Shown in pieces: positions 35,070 to 43,025 of a stretch of 44,433 bases of DNA (positions within the stretch are counted from its first letter, which is position 1; every line of letters begins with the position of its first letter). Source of the stretch: Planctomycetota bacterium (GTDB taxonomy: Bacteria > Planctomycetota > UBA1135 > UBA2386); assembly GCA_020851075.1 (NCBI GenBank), contig JADZDL010000154.1, positions 1-44,433 on the forward strand, written 5' to 3'. A program made the position numbers and the translations under genes. The notes beneath the pieces were generated by a model. The model was not told the DNA's origin, did not search any database, and worked only from the letters and a program-made list of their open reading frames with translations.

Positions 35070-35923
35070 GTCGCCTCCTGCCCGCGTTGACCGTCTGCTG
35101 CGTGATTGCGATCGGTGGCACTGCCTACAGCATGCTCAGCGACAGCGCTGCAGATCGCATCGGCATTCCTGGCAAGACCACGTCGGCGGCGAAGCCTGTG
35201 GACGAAGAAGCCGAGCTGCTCGCGGCGCGGCATTCCTGTTCGAGCGAAGCCATCGATGCCATCGTCCAGAAGCTCCGTCGCGAAGCCGACGAGAAGCCCA
35301 AGGACGCCCGCGCCGCGCGCCTGCTCGCCCACGGCCTGCTCGACCGTGTGCTGCAGCGCAACCACCTGCGCGGCCTCGCCGTCGGCAAACCGCTCTACGA
35401 GACGCTTCCTGCGGAGCTCCTGGCGGACCTCGACGCCTGCGCTCTGGCCATCACCCGCGCGCGCGAACTCGGCGATACCAGTGCTGAGTTGTTCCGCCTC
35501 GAAGCCGCCATGATGAGCAACCGCATCACGGGCCTTGGCACCGCGCTGCAATGGAACGGCCGTATCCAGGCGGCGCTGGCGCAGGCTGGCGAACTCGATC
35601 CCAACGATCCGCACCTGCAGGTTGCCCTCGGCCTGCGCAAGCTGCTCGCGCCGAAGCTGCTCGGCCAGGACATCGACAAGGCCCTTGAGCACTTCGAGTT
35701 TGCCGCGAAAGCGCTGCAGGACGACGAGCGCCCCGCCATGTTCGCGGCGATGGCGAACTTCCTGCAGCAGAAGCGCCAGCAGGCGATCGCCTGGCTCGAA
35801 CAGGCTGCGCAGCGCAATCCGAACAACGCCTTCGTGCGCGTGGTGCTCGCGCGCTGCAAGCGCGGCGAAGAGAACCCGTTCGGCCGCGATGTGACCGAGG
35901 CCGAAGTGAACCGCGCGAAGTAA
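35066..35923 (+). CDS. Membrane-anchored TPR protein, 285 aa
   Basis: The N-terminus MSRLLPALTVCCVIAIGGTAYSM is a signal anchor or uncleaved helix. The rest is helical with TPR-like repeats: ARAARLLAHGLLDRVLQRNH, SAELFRLEAAMMSNRITGLG, ALAQAGELDPNDPHLQVALGL, ALEHFEFAAKALQDDERPAM and AIAWLEQAAQRNPNNAFVRVVLA. No named family. It overlaps glcF by ATGA, so it is co-translated with the glycolate oxidase genes and could help assemble or anchor the complex at the membrane; this is inference from position. It converges on the coiled-coil gene with 19 bases between. Confidence 0.78.
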   Translation: MSRLLPALTVCCVIAIGGTAYSMLSDSAADRIGIPGKTTSAAKPVDEEAELLAARHSCSSEAIDAIVQKLRREADEKPKDARAARLLAHGLLDRVLQRNHLRGLAVGKPLYETLPAELLADLDACALAITRARELGDTSAELFRLEAAMMSNRITGLGTALQWNGRIQAALAQAGELDPNDPHLQVALGLRKLLAPKLLGQDIDKALEHFEFAAKALQDDERPAMFAAMANFLQQKRQQAIAWLEQAAQRNPNNAFVRVVLARCKRGEENPFGRDVTEAEVNRAK

Positions 35924-35942
35924 CCTCCGCGCGGCTCCTCAA

Positions 35943-37190
35943 CTACCGACCGCTGGTCGTACGACGCACGCGGCGCACTTCAGCAGGCGCGCTCGGCTCC
36001 GCGGGAGCCGCCGGAGCCGCGGACGAACGAACCCCGAAGGGGCTGGAGGTCGTCGTTTCGACTTGCCCTTCCGACTGCCCATCGGAGCGGGCCTCGGATT
36101 GGGCCCGCCTGCGGATTTCCTGCATGAGCTGACGGATCTCGCGCATCTCCGCGCGCATTTCGTCGATCGTCGCGCGGATCTCGGCATCGTCCGTCTCCAC
36201 TTCGCTCCGCAGCGTGCGCGTCCGGGTCGGAGCAACACTGTCGACTCGCGCGCGGGCGGTGTTCAGCGCCCGGTCGGTCTCGACTCGCGCACGCTCCAAG
36301 ACGCCTTCGCTGTGAGCCCGTTTCGCCACTTCGAAGTTGGCACGCGCCTCGTCCTGCGCAGCCCTGGCATGCTGGAGCGCAACCTCGGCCTCGTCGCGGG
36401 CTCGGGCAACTTCCTCGGCCGCCTGCGCCTTCTGCTTGCCAATGCGCTGCAGAAGAACATTCACCTCATCGTTCGCCTCCGCGGCGCCAGCACGCCGCTC
36501 CGCGTAGCGCTTGGCCACAGCGCGGGGCGTGTCGGCGACCTTTTCGACAACCTCAACCTGGCCCGGGTACAGATCCACGGACTGGCCACTCGAGGTGTAA
36601 ACCCGGTACCGGCCGGGGCCCAACGGATCGGTGTCGATGACGACACCCGCGGCGCCACCCGGGACCGCTACAGTTTCCACAGGCTCCTTGGATGCCTTGG
36701 GGGCCTTCGGCGGCTTCGGCGCCTTGGCTGGCCTCGACGGCATCGGGACACCCAGCGCCTCGACCTGCGCGGCCTTGTCAGTGGACGGGAACGCCCCGAA
36801 CACCGGCTGCAAATCGGGCGTCGGTGGTTGCGCCGGGACGACCCGGGCGATGCCACCGAGGCCACCGAGTGACATGGCCCGCGGCGCATCCGCGGCGCGC
36901 TCTTCCCTCAACCGCTTTGCGACTTCCGCGAGCTTCGCGAGCGCCTTCTGCTGCAGTTCCGGCGACATCTCGTCTTCTTCGAGCATCGCCATGACCTCGG
37001 CCAGACGGACCTGCACGCGGTCGGCCTCGGCCCGCGCCTTCGGGGCTGTGGCCTTGGGCGGGGCGGCTGGATCCTGCGTGGTCGACAACCACACCTGGCC
37101 CGACGCTGGCGCAGACTGCGCCGACAACGAGGTCATTACGGCGACGGCACTGGCGGCCGCCAACATTCGCATCACGATCGAACGAGTCAT
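35943..37190 (-). CDS. Exported coiled-coil protein, third gene of the BlaI/M56 operon, 415 aa
   Basis: The signal peptide MTRSIVMRMLAAASAVAVMTSLSAQSA is followed by a helical, charged region (LAEVMAMLEEDEMSPELQQKALAKLAEVAKRL). A Pro/Lys/Ala-rich linker comes next (about 150-175, PAKAPKPPKAPKASKEP), then a small beta segment (GRYRVYTSSGQSVDLYPGQVEVVEKV). A long coiled coil follows (about 225-345: QKAQAAEEVARARDEAEVALQHARAAQDEARANFE, then DDAEIRATIDEMRAEMREIRQLMQEI). A GAGGAG six bases before the ATG at 37190 supports this start; an earlier ATG at 37217, one base over the M56 stop (TGATG), would put the signal inside. I know no family. Its position suggests it senses or is cleaved by the M56 protease; that is inference. 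Confidence 0.72.
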   Translation of the reverse strand: MTRSIVMRMLAAASAVAVMTSLSAQSAPASGQVWLSTTQDPAAPPKATAPKARAEADRVQVRLAEVMAMLEEDEMSPELQQKALAKLAEVAKRLREERAADAPRAMSLGGLGGIARVVPAQPPTPDLQPVFGAFPSTDKAAQVEALGVPMPSRPAKAPKPPKAPKASKEPVETVAVPGGAAGVVIDTDPLGPGRYRVYTSSGQSVDLYPGQVEVVEKVADTPRAVAKRYAERRAGAAEANDEVNVLLQRIGKQKAQAAEEVARARDEAEVALQHARAAQDEARANFEVAKRAHSEGVLERARVETDRALNTARARVDSVAPTRTRTLRSEVETDDAEIRATIDEMRAEMREIRQLMQEIRRRAQSEARSDGQSEGQVETTTSSPFGVRSSAAPAAPAEPSAPAEVRRVRRTTSGR

Positions 37191-37216
37191 GGCTTGCTCC
37201 TCTGCTTCTTCGGACA

Positions 37217-38578
37217 TCACTTGGGAACGTTACGGTCGAGCTTCGCCTTCAGGCGCGAGCGCAACCGTTCAACGGTGAGCAACCGGCGCTGTAGCGCCGA
37301 GACGAGTTGCTCGAGTTCTGGGGACACGCGCTGGAAACGCAATTCCGCCTGCATCTGGCGCACTTCGGCGGTGAGCTCGGCGTGCTCTTCTTGCAGCAAC
37401 GCAAACGCTGTCAGCATGGTCTCGCGCGACTTTGGCGCCGCGACCACATCCGGAGCCGACACGGCGGCTGGCGCATCCACCGCAAGATCGGGGATCACCA
37501 TCGCAGGGCTCGGCGCAAAGGGACGGCTTTGCACACCGGGTGCTGCCAACGACAAGGACGTCAGCGAAAGCCCACCAAACGCCAACGACAGCAAACGTCG
37601 CCTTGGCCCGATTGGCCGCGACTGCAGTGCGGCTTCGATGCGTTCGCGCAGCGCCGACGGGCGCGCCGCCATGCCAAACGCGACGATCGGCAAAGCACTC
37701 GGTGGCCGCAGCCAATCGGCGACGTCGAGCAAGCAGCGCGCCACGGCCGTCGGACTGCTGTGCTGTGCGGCGATCGCATCACAACGCAGCTCGACGAGGC
37801 GCGACCAGCGACGACGCACGACGAACAACAGCACTTGCCACGGAAACAGCGCCTGCAGGCCCGCAGCGAGCCACATCCAGGCGGGATCACCGCGGCGCAG
37901 GTGCGCGATCTCGTGCGCCAGCATCGCACGCAACGACGGGTCGCCGAGTTCCCCAACCCGCATCGGCAGACAGATCTCGGGGCGCAACCAGCCAAACGCG
38001 ATCGGCGTCGCCAGCTGCTTGCTCCGGCTCAATCGCGGCGATTGCCGCAAGCCTTGTTCACGCGCGGCAATCGCCGCCGACGCCAACACACGGGCATCGG
38101 TTTCGGGCTCACGTTCGCACAACACGCGGCGCAAGCGCGCGTGCACACGCACGAGCCAGCAGGCGCCAAACAACGCCATCGTGACGCCGAGCGCCACCAA
38201 CCACGTGCTCCAGGCAAACCGCGGCAGTTGCCAAGGCGCTGCCGTGGTCGCTACCGGCGGGGCGATCTCAAGGGCCACCGGATCCGCTGCCGGCAACGTC
38301 GCGAGCAGGAAGACCTCGGCATCGTTCGGCGCGTTGCCGGGCAACGACCAACCGAGCGGGCTGCCGAGCACCGCACACTGCACGGTCGCGCTGGCGAGCG
38401 CCACCCACAGCGAGAATCGCAGCAGGCGCTCCTGAAACAGCCTCGCGCGTTGCCCGAGCGCCGCGCTGAGCAACCAGGCACCGCCCAACGCGCACGTCGA
38501 ATGCAGCGCAAACGTGCCCAGCCAGTCGGCCACGGGTCCCCACTGCATGGCCGCGCCCATCATGGTGGCGGAAATCAT
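37217..38578 (-). CDS. BlaR1/MecR1-like M56 membrane metallopeptidase, 453 aa
   Basis: A multi-pass zinc protease of the M56 family. Membrane helices occur near residues 15-45, 55-75 and 120-145. The cytoplasmic protease loop has LATPIAFGWLRPEICLP and the zinc motif MLAHEIAHLRRGDPAW, followed by a helix with LFPWQVLLFVVRRRWSRLVELRCDAIAAQ, where ELRCD supplies the third ligand. A last hydrophobic segment (LLSLAFGGLSLTSLSLAAPG) leads to an extracytoplasmic tail of about 110 residues that is mostly coiled coil (LLQEEHAELTAEVRQMQAEL). The penicillin-binding sensor domain of BlaR1 is absent, so the inducer is not expected to be a beta-lactam. It is translated from an ATGA overlap with the BlaI gene. 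Confidence 0.92.
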   Translation of the reverse strand: MISATMMGAAMQWGPVADWLGTFALHSTCALGGAWLLSAALGQRARLFQERLLRFSLWVALASATVQCAVLGSPLGWSLPGNAPNDAEVFLLATLPAADPVALEIAPPVATTAAPWQLPRFAWSTWLVALGVTMALFGACWLVRVHARLRRVLCEREPETDARVLASAAIAAREQGLRQSPRLSRSKQLATPIAFGWLRPEICLPMRVGELGDPSLRAMLAHEIAHLRRGDPAWMWLAAGLQALFPWQVLLFVVRRRWSRLVELRCDAIAAQHSSPTAVARCLLDVADWLRPPSALPIVAFGMAARPSALRERIEAALQSRPIGPRRRLLSLAFGGLSLTSLSLAAPGVQSRPFAPSPAMVIPDLAVDAPAAVSAPDVVAAPKSRETMLTAFALLQEEHAELTAEVRQMQAELRFQRVSPELEQLVSALQRRLLTVERLRSRLKAKLDRNVPK

Positions 38579-38967
38579 GACCGCTCCTTCTTGGCGCGGC
38601 GCTCGGCCTCGGCGACCTTCTGCCGCAGATCCTCGAGTTCGCTGAGTTCGATCTCACCGGCGCGCAGCAGGTGGTTGACGAGCGCCATCGGATCGCCGTC
38701 GAAAAGGCGCGTGACGAGGTCGCCGACCAGGTTCTTCTGCACGAGGGCCGGATCGACCTTCGCGCGATAGAGGAACTGCCGCCCATTCTCGCGGTGCGCG
38801 ACGAGGTCCTTCTCCTCCATCTTGCGCAGCATCGTCGCGATCGTCGTGAGCGCGAGGCCGCGGTCGCTGAGGATGTCGTGCACGTCCGCAACGGCCGCTT
38901 CCCCGCGCTCCCAGAGGGTGCGGAGGATGGCCAACTGCAAGTCACCGAGGTTTCGTGGGCCCTTCAT
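38575..38967 (-). CDS. BlaI/MecI-family transcriptional repressor, 130 aa
   Basis: A winged-helix repressor, first gene of the operon. MKGPRNLGDLQLAILRTLWERGEAAVADVHDIL is the first helix-turn-helix part. SDRGLALTTIATMLRKMEEKDLVAHRENGRQFLYRAKV is the recognition helix and wing, closely following the BlaI pattern 'tT..T.l.RL..KG.v...'. The C-terminal helices (VQKNLVGDLVTRLFDGDPMALVNHLL) form the dimerisation part, normally cut by the M56 partner on induction. The two palindromes upstream are the likely operators, so the operon is probably autorepressed. Its ATG lies six bases after a TAGAAT -10 hexamer, suggesting a leaderless transcript. Confidence 0.95.
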   Translation of the reverse strand: MKGPRNLGDLQLAILRTLWERGEAAVADVHDILSDRGLALTTIATMLRKMEEKDLVAHRENGRQFLYRAKVDPALVQKNLVGDLVTRLFDGDPMALVNHLLRAGEIELSELEDLRQKVAEAERRAKKERS

Positions 38968-38973
38968 GGCGTC

Positions 38974-39016
38974 ATTCTACTACCGGAGTAGTCGACGACA
39001 ACTACTCCAGTAGTTG
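38974..39016 (-). promoter_or_regulatory. BlaI operon promoter with two palindromic operators
   Basis: On the minus strand a TTGTCG (-35, 38996-39001), 16 bases and TAGAAT (-10, 38974-38979) precede the blaI ATG by six bases. Two copies of ACTAC-N4-GTAGT lie in this region: one at 38979-38992 within the spacer and -10 edge, and one at 39001-39014 touching the -35. The second extends to a perfect 8+8 palindrome (CAACTACT-CC-AGTAGTTG, 38999-39016). Their centres are 22 bases apart, about two helical turns, as expected for two repressor dimers on one face of the DNA. I did not see other copies of the motif in the window. Confidence 0.82.
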
Positions 39017-39161
39017 AGAAACCTTCCCAGAATCCTGCGCTTCGGGAAAAGTGCCCGCTAGCCCGCCGTCATGTGGCGGACGGGGTGGCGGCTCCAGCAT
39101 CAGGCAGTGCCTGCGCGAGCCGCAGATGGCCCCTCCAGAGGGCCAACCCCAAAAGAACGGG

Positions 39162-40223
39162 TCAGCCGCCGACGGGGGCGACGATCGACCAGACGCCCTG
39201 CGTCGCCGACACGATGCCGTTCGGCGCATTCGGGTCGAGCACGAGCCACTGCGTGTAGAGCGACATGCCGATGTAGAAGGTCACCGCCGGCATCTGGATC
39301 GGCAACGTCGCCACACCCGACCCCGGGCCACCGCCAACCGTCTGGGTCAACTTGGTCGACACCGGATCCACGAGCAACGAACAGTTGAAGGTGCCCATGC
39401 CGAGCAGCTGACCGATGTCCAACGGCAGCGGCAACGGCGGCGTCGCACTGGTCTGCGTGTTGCTCGCGCCGAGCACCAGCATGCAATACCGCTGCGATGC
39501 AGCACCCGTGATCTGGTTGTTCCAGACGACGCCCGGATACGGAATGTTGACCGACGCATTGTGCGGCACGAACGAACCTTCCCCCGCACAACCGGAGCCG
39601 AAGTCGAGCACCACACCCGGGCGCGCCGTGAACCGCGTCACCAGACCAATGCCCTGCTGCACGGTGCCGCTGGTCGCCGTCGCATTGCCGGCCACGTAGT
39701 TGCGCGAGGTCAGGTTGCCGCCCGCCGTGGTGCCGCGCAGGTTGTAGACAAACGGCTGGTTCGAGCGGCTGTTGCCGAAGATCTTGATGTCGATGACGAC
39801 GGGCCGCTGGTGATCCCAGGTGAACAAATTGGTGAACGGCACGGTCATCACGACGGCCCCGGGACCACCCGCGAGCAATTGCACGTTCTGGCGCGGCAGC
39901 ACGATCACGGGCGTACCACTGAAGTTGCTCGCAAACGTGCCCGTGAGCCCCAGCGAATTGCCGTGCCCGATCGACACTTCCATATCGATCGTCGTGGCGT
40001 TGGACGACTGGTTGGAGCCGGCGAAGAACTCAACCTGCTCAAACCGCATCGGCGTGGTGAAGCCAGCCAGCAGCTCACTGGCCTTGTACCACTGCTGGTA
40101 GTGCCCGACGCCACCGGGGAAAGGCCGATCCAGGTTTTGCGGGCTGGCCGGGTTGGGCGTCGTGTGCGCGGTCTGCGCCACGGCGGCGGCGCACAGGAAC
40201 ACGAAGGATAGGAGGGTTCGCAT
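39162..40223 (-). CDS. Secreted protein with conserved planctomycete-type C-terminal domain, 353 aa
   Basis: The signal MRTLLSFVFLCAAAVAQT is followed by a beta-rich domain (residues about 30-210) with GGVGHYQQWYKASELLAGF, TTPMRFEQVEFFAGSNQSSN, MEVSIGHGNSLGLTGTFASN and NFSGTPVIVLP. Residues about 210-353 are the recurring C-terminal module: VVLDFGSGCAGEGSF, ASQRYCMLVLGASNTQTS, PLPLPLDIGQLLGMGTFNCSLLV and TFYIGMSLYTQWLVLDPNAPNG. The same arrangement is seen at the end of the Kelch protein and of the partial protein at 43423. No catalytic motif. A hairpin (TGGCCC/GGGCCA, 39127-39145) lies 17 bases past the stop on this strand, without a T-run. Confidence 0.75.
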   Translation of the reverse strand: MRTLLSFVFLCAAAVAQTAHTTPNPASPQNLDRPFPGGVGHYQQWYKASELLAGFTTPMRFEQVEFFAGSNQSSNATTIDMEVSIGHGNSLGLTGTFASNFSGTPVIVLPRQNVQLLAGGPGAVVMTVPFTNLFTWDHQRPVVIDIKIFGNSRSNQPFVYNLRGTTAGGNLTSRNYVAGNATATSGTVQQGIGLVTRFTARPGVVLDFGSGCAGEGSFVPHNASVNIPYPGVVWNNQITGAASQRYCMLVLGASNTQTSATPPLPLPLDIGQLLGMGTFNCSLLVDPVSTKLTQTVGGGPGSGVATLPIQMPAVTFYIGMSLYTQWLVLDPNAPNGIVSATQGVWSIVAPVGG

Positions 40224-40402
40224 GGCAGGAGGGGCGGCATACGCCGCTGGGCAAAAGGGCAATACAGTCTACCGGATCCACGGGCGAAGGAGCTGCTCGA
40301 GCGAGTTTCGCAAGGAGAACCCAATGCACCCGCCCCGTGATAGTCCGCCCGGCCGCCATGGCAACGGCGGAAGCCACCGACCGCCCCGCACCCGGCCGGC
40401 CG

Positions 40403-42601
40403 TCAGAATCGGAGCGAATGCGAGACCTTCAACTCCAGCGCCTGCTCGCCCGCTGCCATCGAACCATCGTCCTCGCGCTGCCAGCTCGTGCCGAGCACGG
40501 CGAAGAAGTCGCAGCCCGGGGCGTAGATCCAGCGCAGCCGGCTCTGCCAGCCCAGGACATTCGATTCGTTGTCAAACTGCACGAGGTTGCGCAGGCTCAC
40601 GGCCGGGGTGAAGTGCAGGTCGACCCGCAGCGACGCAATCTGGGTGTCAAACGCGCGGCCCGGCCCGAGGTCGACCTTCGCCGTCTGGTAGCCGCCCCCA
40701 AAATGCAGCAGCGCCGACGCCCGCCACTCGCCCTCGAGCTGCACCTCATCGCTGTGCCCATCAAAGAACTGCCCCGTCTCCAGCCGCACACTGCCATTCC
40801 ATTCCCGACCCTCCGTCGCCAGCGCCTGCAGGCCACCGCGCCGGGTCCGGTAATCGTCCGCGAGCACCGTCGTCGAACTGCGAAACAGCGTGAAGTCGCT
40901 CTCCACCCGTTCGAAGGAATCGCGCCAATAGACAAACACCGAATCGCCGGAGTGAAAGTCAAAGCCGAGCTTCTCGATGGCCAGATCCACGTTCTGGGCG
41001 GCCCCTTCCCAGGTCTCCTGCCGCCCCAAGGCCACACGCAGGTTGAAGGTGCGGATCGCTCCACCTTCGGCCAACCGCGGCATCCACTGCACCTTGCAGG
41101 TCTCCGCTCGCGACCCACGCCGCCGCACGAAACCGAGCGCCGGATTGAAGTCGTCGCTGACCCATCGCACGCCGGCACCGATCTCCCATTCGCGACCGCG
41201 GCTATCGATCTGCGCTCCAAAACTCTCGCCATCGCCACTCGCACCTTGCGCCGCCGACGCCATCCCGTCGATCGTCGCCCGCAGATCCATGTCGCCGAAG
41301 AACCGCGGCACACGATGGTAGAAGTCCGCGCCCACCAGCTGGTTCTCGCCAGCACTCGTCGGATCACCGTTGGTGCCGATCATGCCGACCGTGGTCTCGT
41401 CGCCAATCGCATACTTCGCGCGCGCCACCGCGAGGTTCTCAGAATCGATGGCACCAGCAGCATCCGCCTGCACATCGAGCAGGCCAACCTCGAGCGGCCC
41501 CGCCTGCCCCGTCAACTTCACGCCAGCGAGCAGCGGGATCTTTGAGCCATCAAGCGCGAGCCCGATGCGCCGCGAGAAGAACGGCAGCACCGAGGACCCG
41601 CCGGCACTGCTCGCGCCAAAGCCGAAGTACCCGATGCCCTCGAGGAAGAAGTCGCGCTTCTCGGGGAAGAACAGGGGGAACCGGTTCAGGTTGATCTGCC
41701 GACCATCGTCCTCGGTCTCGGCAAAGTCGGTGAAGAACGTCGTCGCCAACGTCATGGACGGCGACACGCGGTAGTACGCCTCGCCTCCCGCATCGGCGTC
41801 AACATCCCAACCGCGATCCACCGCCGACCGATCGCGAGAAACCCCCGCCGCCACATACGGCACGACCTCGAGCCCGATGCCGGCATCGATCGCACCGATG
41901 CCTTCCATCGTGCCGCACTCGCTGACACGAAAGAACGAGACCGCCTGGGACGCATTCGCCCATTGGTATTCTTCGTTGCGCGTGCGCACGTAGCGCTTGA
42001 GGTTGAACCCCCACGTGCGCGCCCCCTCCCGCCGTGGAATGCTCCGGAACGGGATCGCGATCTCCGCCATCCACCCCTCCGCCGTGACCGTCGACGCGCC
42101 GCTCCAGATGGTGTCCCAGGGCTTGTCGAACTTGCCGCCGTTGTTGGAGATCAGGATGTCGCCGATCGACCCACCGGCGCCGATCTGGAAGAAGTAGGCC
42201 GTGCGCCGATCTTCGAACGGGTCCAACAGGATCTCGACGCGGTCATCCGGATCGAGCCTGGCGTCGCGCGCCCGCATCGACGAACGGATCCGTTCGGGCT
42301 GGTCATCGAAGCACCAAAGCCCCACGTAGAGGTTGTCGCGGTCGTGCAGCAACTTCACGACGGTGCGCTGGCCAGGCGCCCGGCCCTCCCAGGGCTCAAC
42401 CATCGTAAGCTCGCCGATGGCAGGAGCTTCCACCCAACATGGGTCCTCCATGTGGCCATCGATGCGCGGCGCCTCGGCCTCGGCCACACGCCCGATCTGC
42501 GCGGTCCTTCGCACGCGCGGCGCCTCGCCTCCAGCCGGCTGCTGCGCGGGCAGGGTCACAGCGAGTGACAGGAGGATGAGGGCGTGGGTCCGAACCAACA
42601 T
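40403..42601 (-). CDS. CBM9-like/DUF5916 outer-membrane protein, 732 aa
   Basis: Signal peptide MLVRTHALILLSLAVTLPAQ. Residues about 38-230 resemble carbohydrate-binding module 9 / DOMON-like domains (APRIDGHMEDPCWVEAPAIGEL, LLHDRDNLYVGLWCFD, DRVEILLDPFEDRRTAYFFQI, VTAEGWMAEIAIPF). The large remainder is a DUF5916 beta-barrel region (GRQINLNRFPLFFPEKRDFFLEG, SRRIGLALDGSKIPLLAGVKLTGQAGPLEVGLLDVQ). Repeated aromatic-rich strands end in a terminal phenylalanine (ALELKVSHSLRF), typical of outer-membrane barrels. The 'FPEKRxFFLEG' signature is the DUF5916 hallmark. These proteins are predicted surface proteins of unknown function, sometimes near polysaccharide degradation genes. The start 42601 opens the signal peptide. 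It is alone on its strand; the nearest same-strand gene is 179 bases downstream. Confidence 0.88.
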   Translation of the reverse strand: MLVRTHALILLSLAVTLPAQQPAGGEAPRVRRTAQIGRVAEAEAPRIDGHMEDPCWVEAPAIGELTMVEPWEGRAPGQRTVVKLLHDRDNLYVGLWCFDDQPERIRSSMRARDARLDPDDRVEILLDPFEDRRTAYFFQIGAGGSIGDILISNNGGKFDKPWDTIWSGASTVTAEGWMAEIAIPFRSIPRREGARTWGFNLKRYVRTRNEEYQWANASQAVSFFRVSECGTMEGIGAIDAGIGLEVVPYVAAGVSRDRSAVDRGWDVDADAGGEAYYRVSPSMTLATTFFTDFAETEDDGRQINLNRFPLFFPEKRDFFLEGIGYFGFGASSAGGSSVLPFFSRRIGLALDGSKIPLLAGVKLTGQAGPLEVGLLDVQADAAGAIDSENLAVARAKYAIGDETTVGMIGTNGDPTSAGENQLVGADFYHRVPRFFGDMDLRATIDGMASAAQGASGDGESFGAQIDSRGREWEIGAGVRWVSDDFNPALGFVRRRGSRAETCKVQWMPRLAEGGAIRTFNLRVALGRQETWEGAAQNVDLAIEKLGFDFHSGDSVFVYWRDSFERVESDFTLFRSSTTVLADDYRTRRGGLQALATEGREWNGSVRLETGQFFDGHSDEVQLEGEWRASALLHFGGGYQTAKVDLGPGRAFDTQIASLRVDLHFTPAVSLRNLVQFDNESNVLGWQSRLRWIYAPGCDFFAVLGTSWQREDDGSMAAGEQALELKVSHSLRF

Positions 42602-42747
42602 GCGGGCGGCACCTTACGCAGGTGCAGGCGCCGCCGTTGGGCATTTTCCAACGCGCTTGCCTGCAGGATCGGGTTCTGACCCGCCGCCATACAGCGGCCC
42701 ACGCGAACCCATCGTCACCAGCCACCGGCTATGCATGTGCGGACGGA

Positions 42748-42788
42748 TTGCACCGAGTGCAGGCACTGCCTACACTTCTTGCATGCAA
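42748..42788 (+). promoter_or_regulatory. Toxin-antitoxin promoter with two palindromes
   Basis: TTGCAC (42748-42753), 17 bases, TACACT (42771-42776), then six bases to the ATG at 42783: an excellent sigma-70-like pair that would start the mRNA at the start codon. The spacer holds an inverted repeat AGTGC-AG-GCACT (42756-42767), and a perfect 10-base palindrome TTGCATGCAA (42779-42788) covers the start codon. Both are plausible operators for the antitoxin or the antitoxin-toxin complex. Confidence 0.7.
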
Positions 42789-43025
42789 TACACCTTGCGT
42801 AACCTGCCCAAACCCCTGGATCGCGCGATCCGCGAACGAGCCCTGCGGGAGAACAAGAGCATCAACGAGGTCACCATCGACGCCCTACTGCGCGCCTTCG
42901 GCATGCTGGGCGACATGCCGGTCCAGCGGGACCTGTCCGACGTGGCTGGCACCTGGCAGTCCGACCAGGATCTCGATCGCGTCCTGCTCGAACAGCGCCG
43001 AGTCGACCCGGACCTGTGGCGATGA
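42783..43025 (+). CDS. FitA-like ribbon-helix-helix antitoxin, 80 aa
   Basis: A short DNA-binding antitoxin. The N-terminal strand MQYTLRNLPKPLDRAI and helices RERALRENKSINEVTIDALLRAFG make a typical ribbon-helix-helix (FitA/Arc-type) fold that dimerises on palindromes. The C-terminal 35 residues (MPVQRDLSDVAGTWQSDQDLDRVLLEQRRVDPDLW) are the flexible toxin-neutralising tail. The start is six bases after a good -10 element, with no Shine-Dalgarno, so a leaderless mRNA is likely. Its stop overlaps the toxin start (ATGA), the usual arrangement for type II systems. Confidence 0.9.
   Translation: MQYTLRNLPKPLDRAIRERALRENKSINEVTIDALLRAFGMLGDMPVQRDLSDVAGTWQSDQDLDRVLLEQRRVDPDLWR

Noticed and set aside
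37307..38770. 487-residue plus-strand open frame opposite the M56 gene
   Set aside because: The M56 gene has the HEIAH zinc motif and ATGA coupling to blaI; the opposite frame is compositionally biased.
39127..39145. Hairpin after the secreted-protein gene at 39162 as a rho-independent terminator
   Set aside because: A six-base stem exists, but no T-run follows on the minus strand, so I do not call a terminator.
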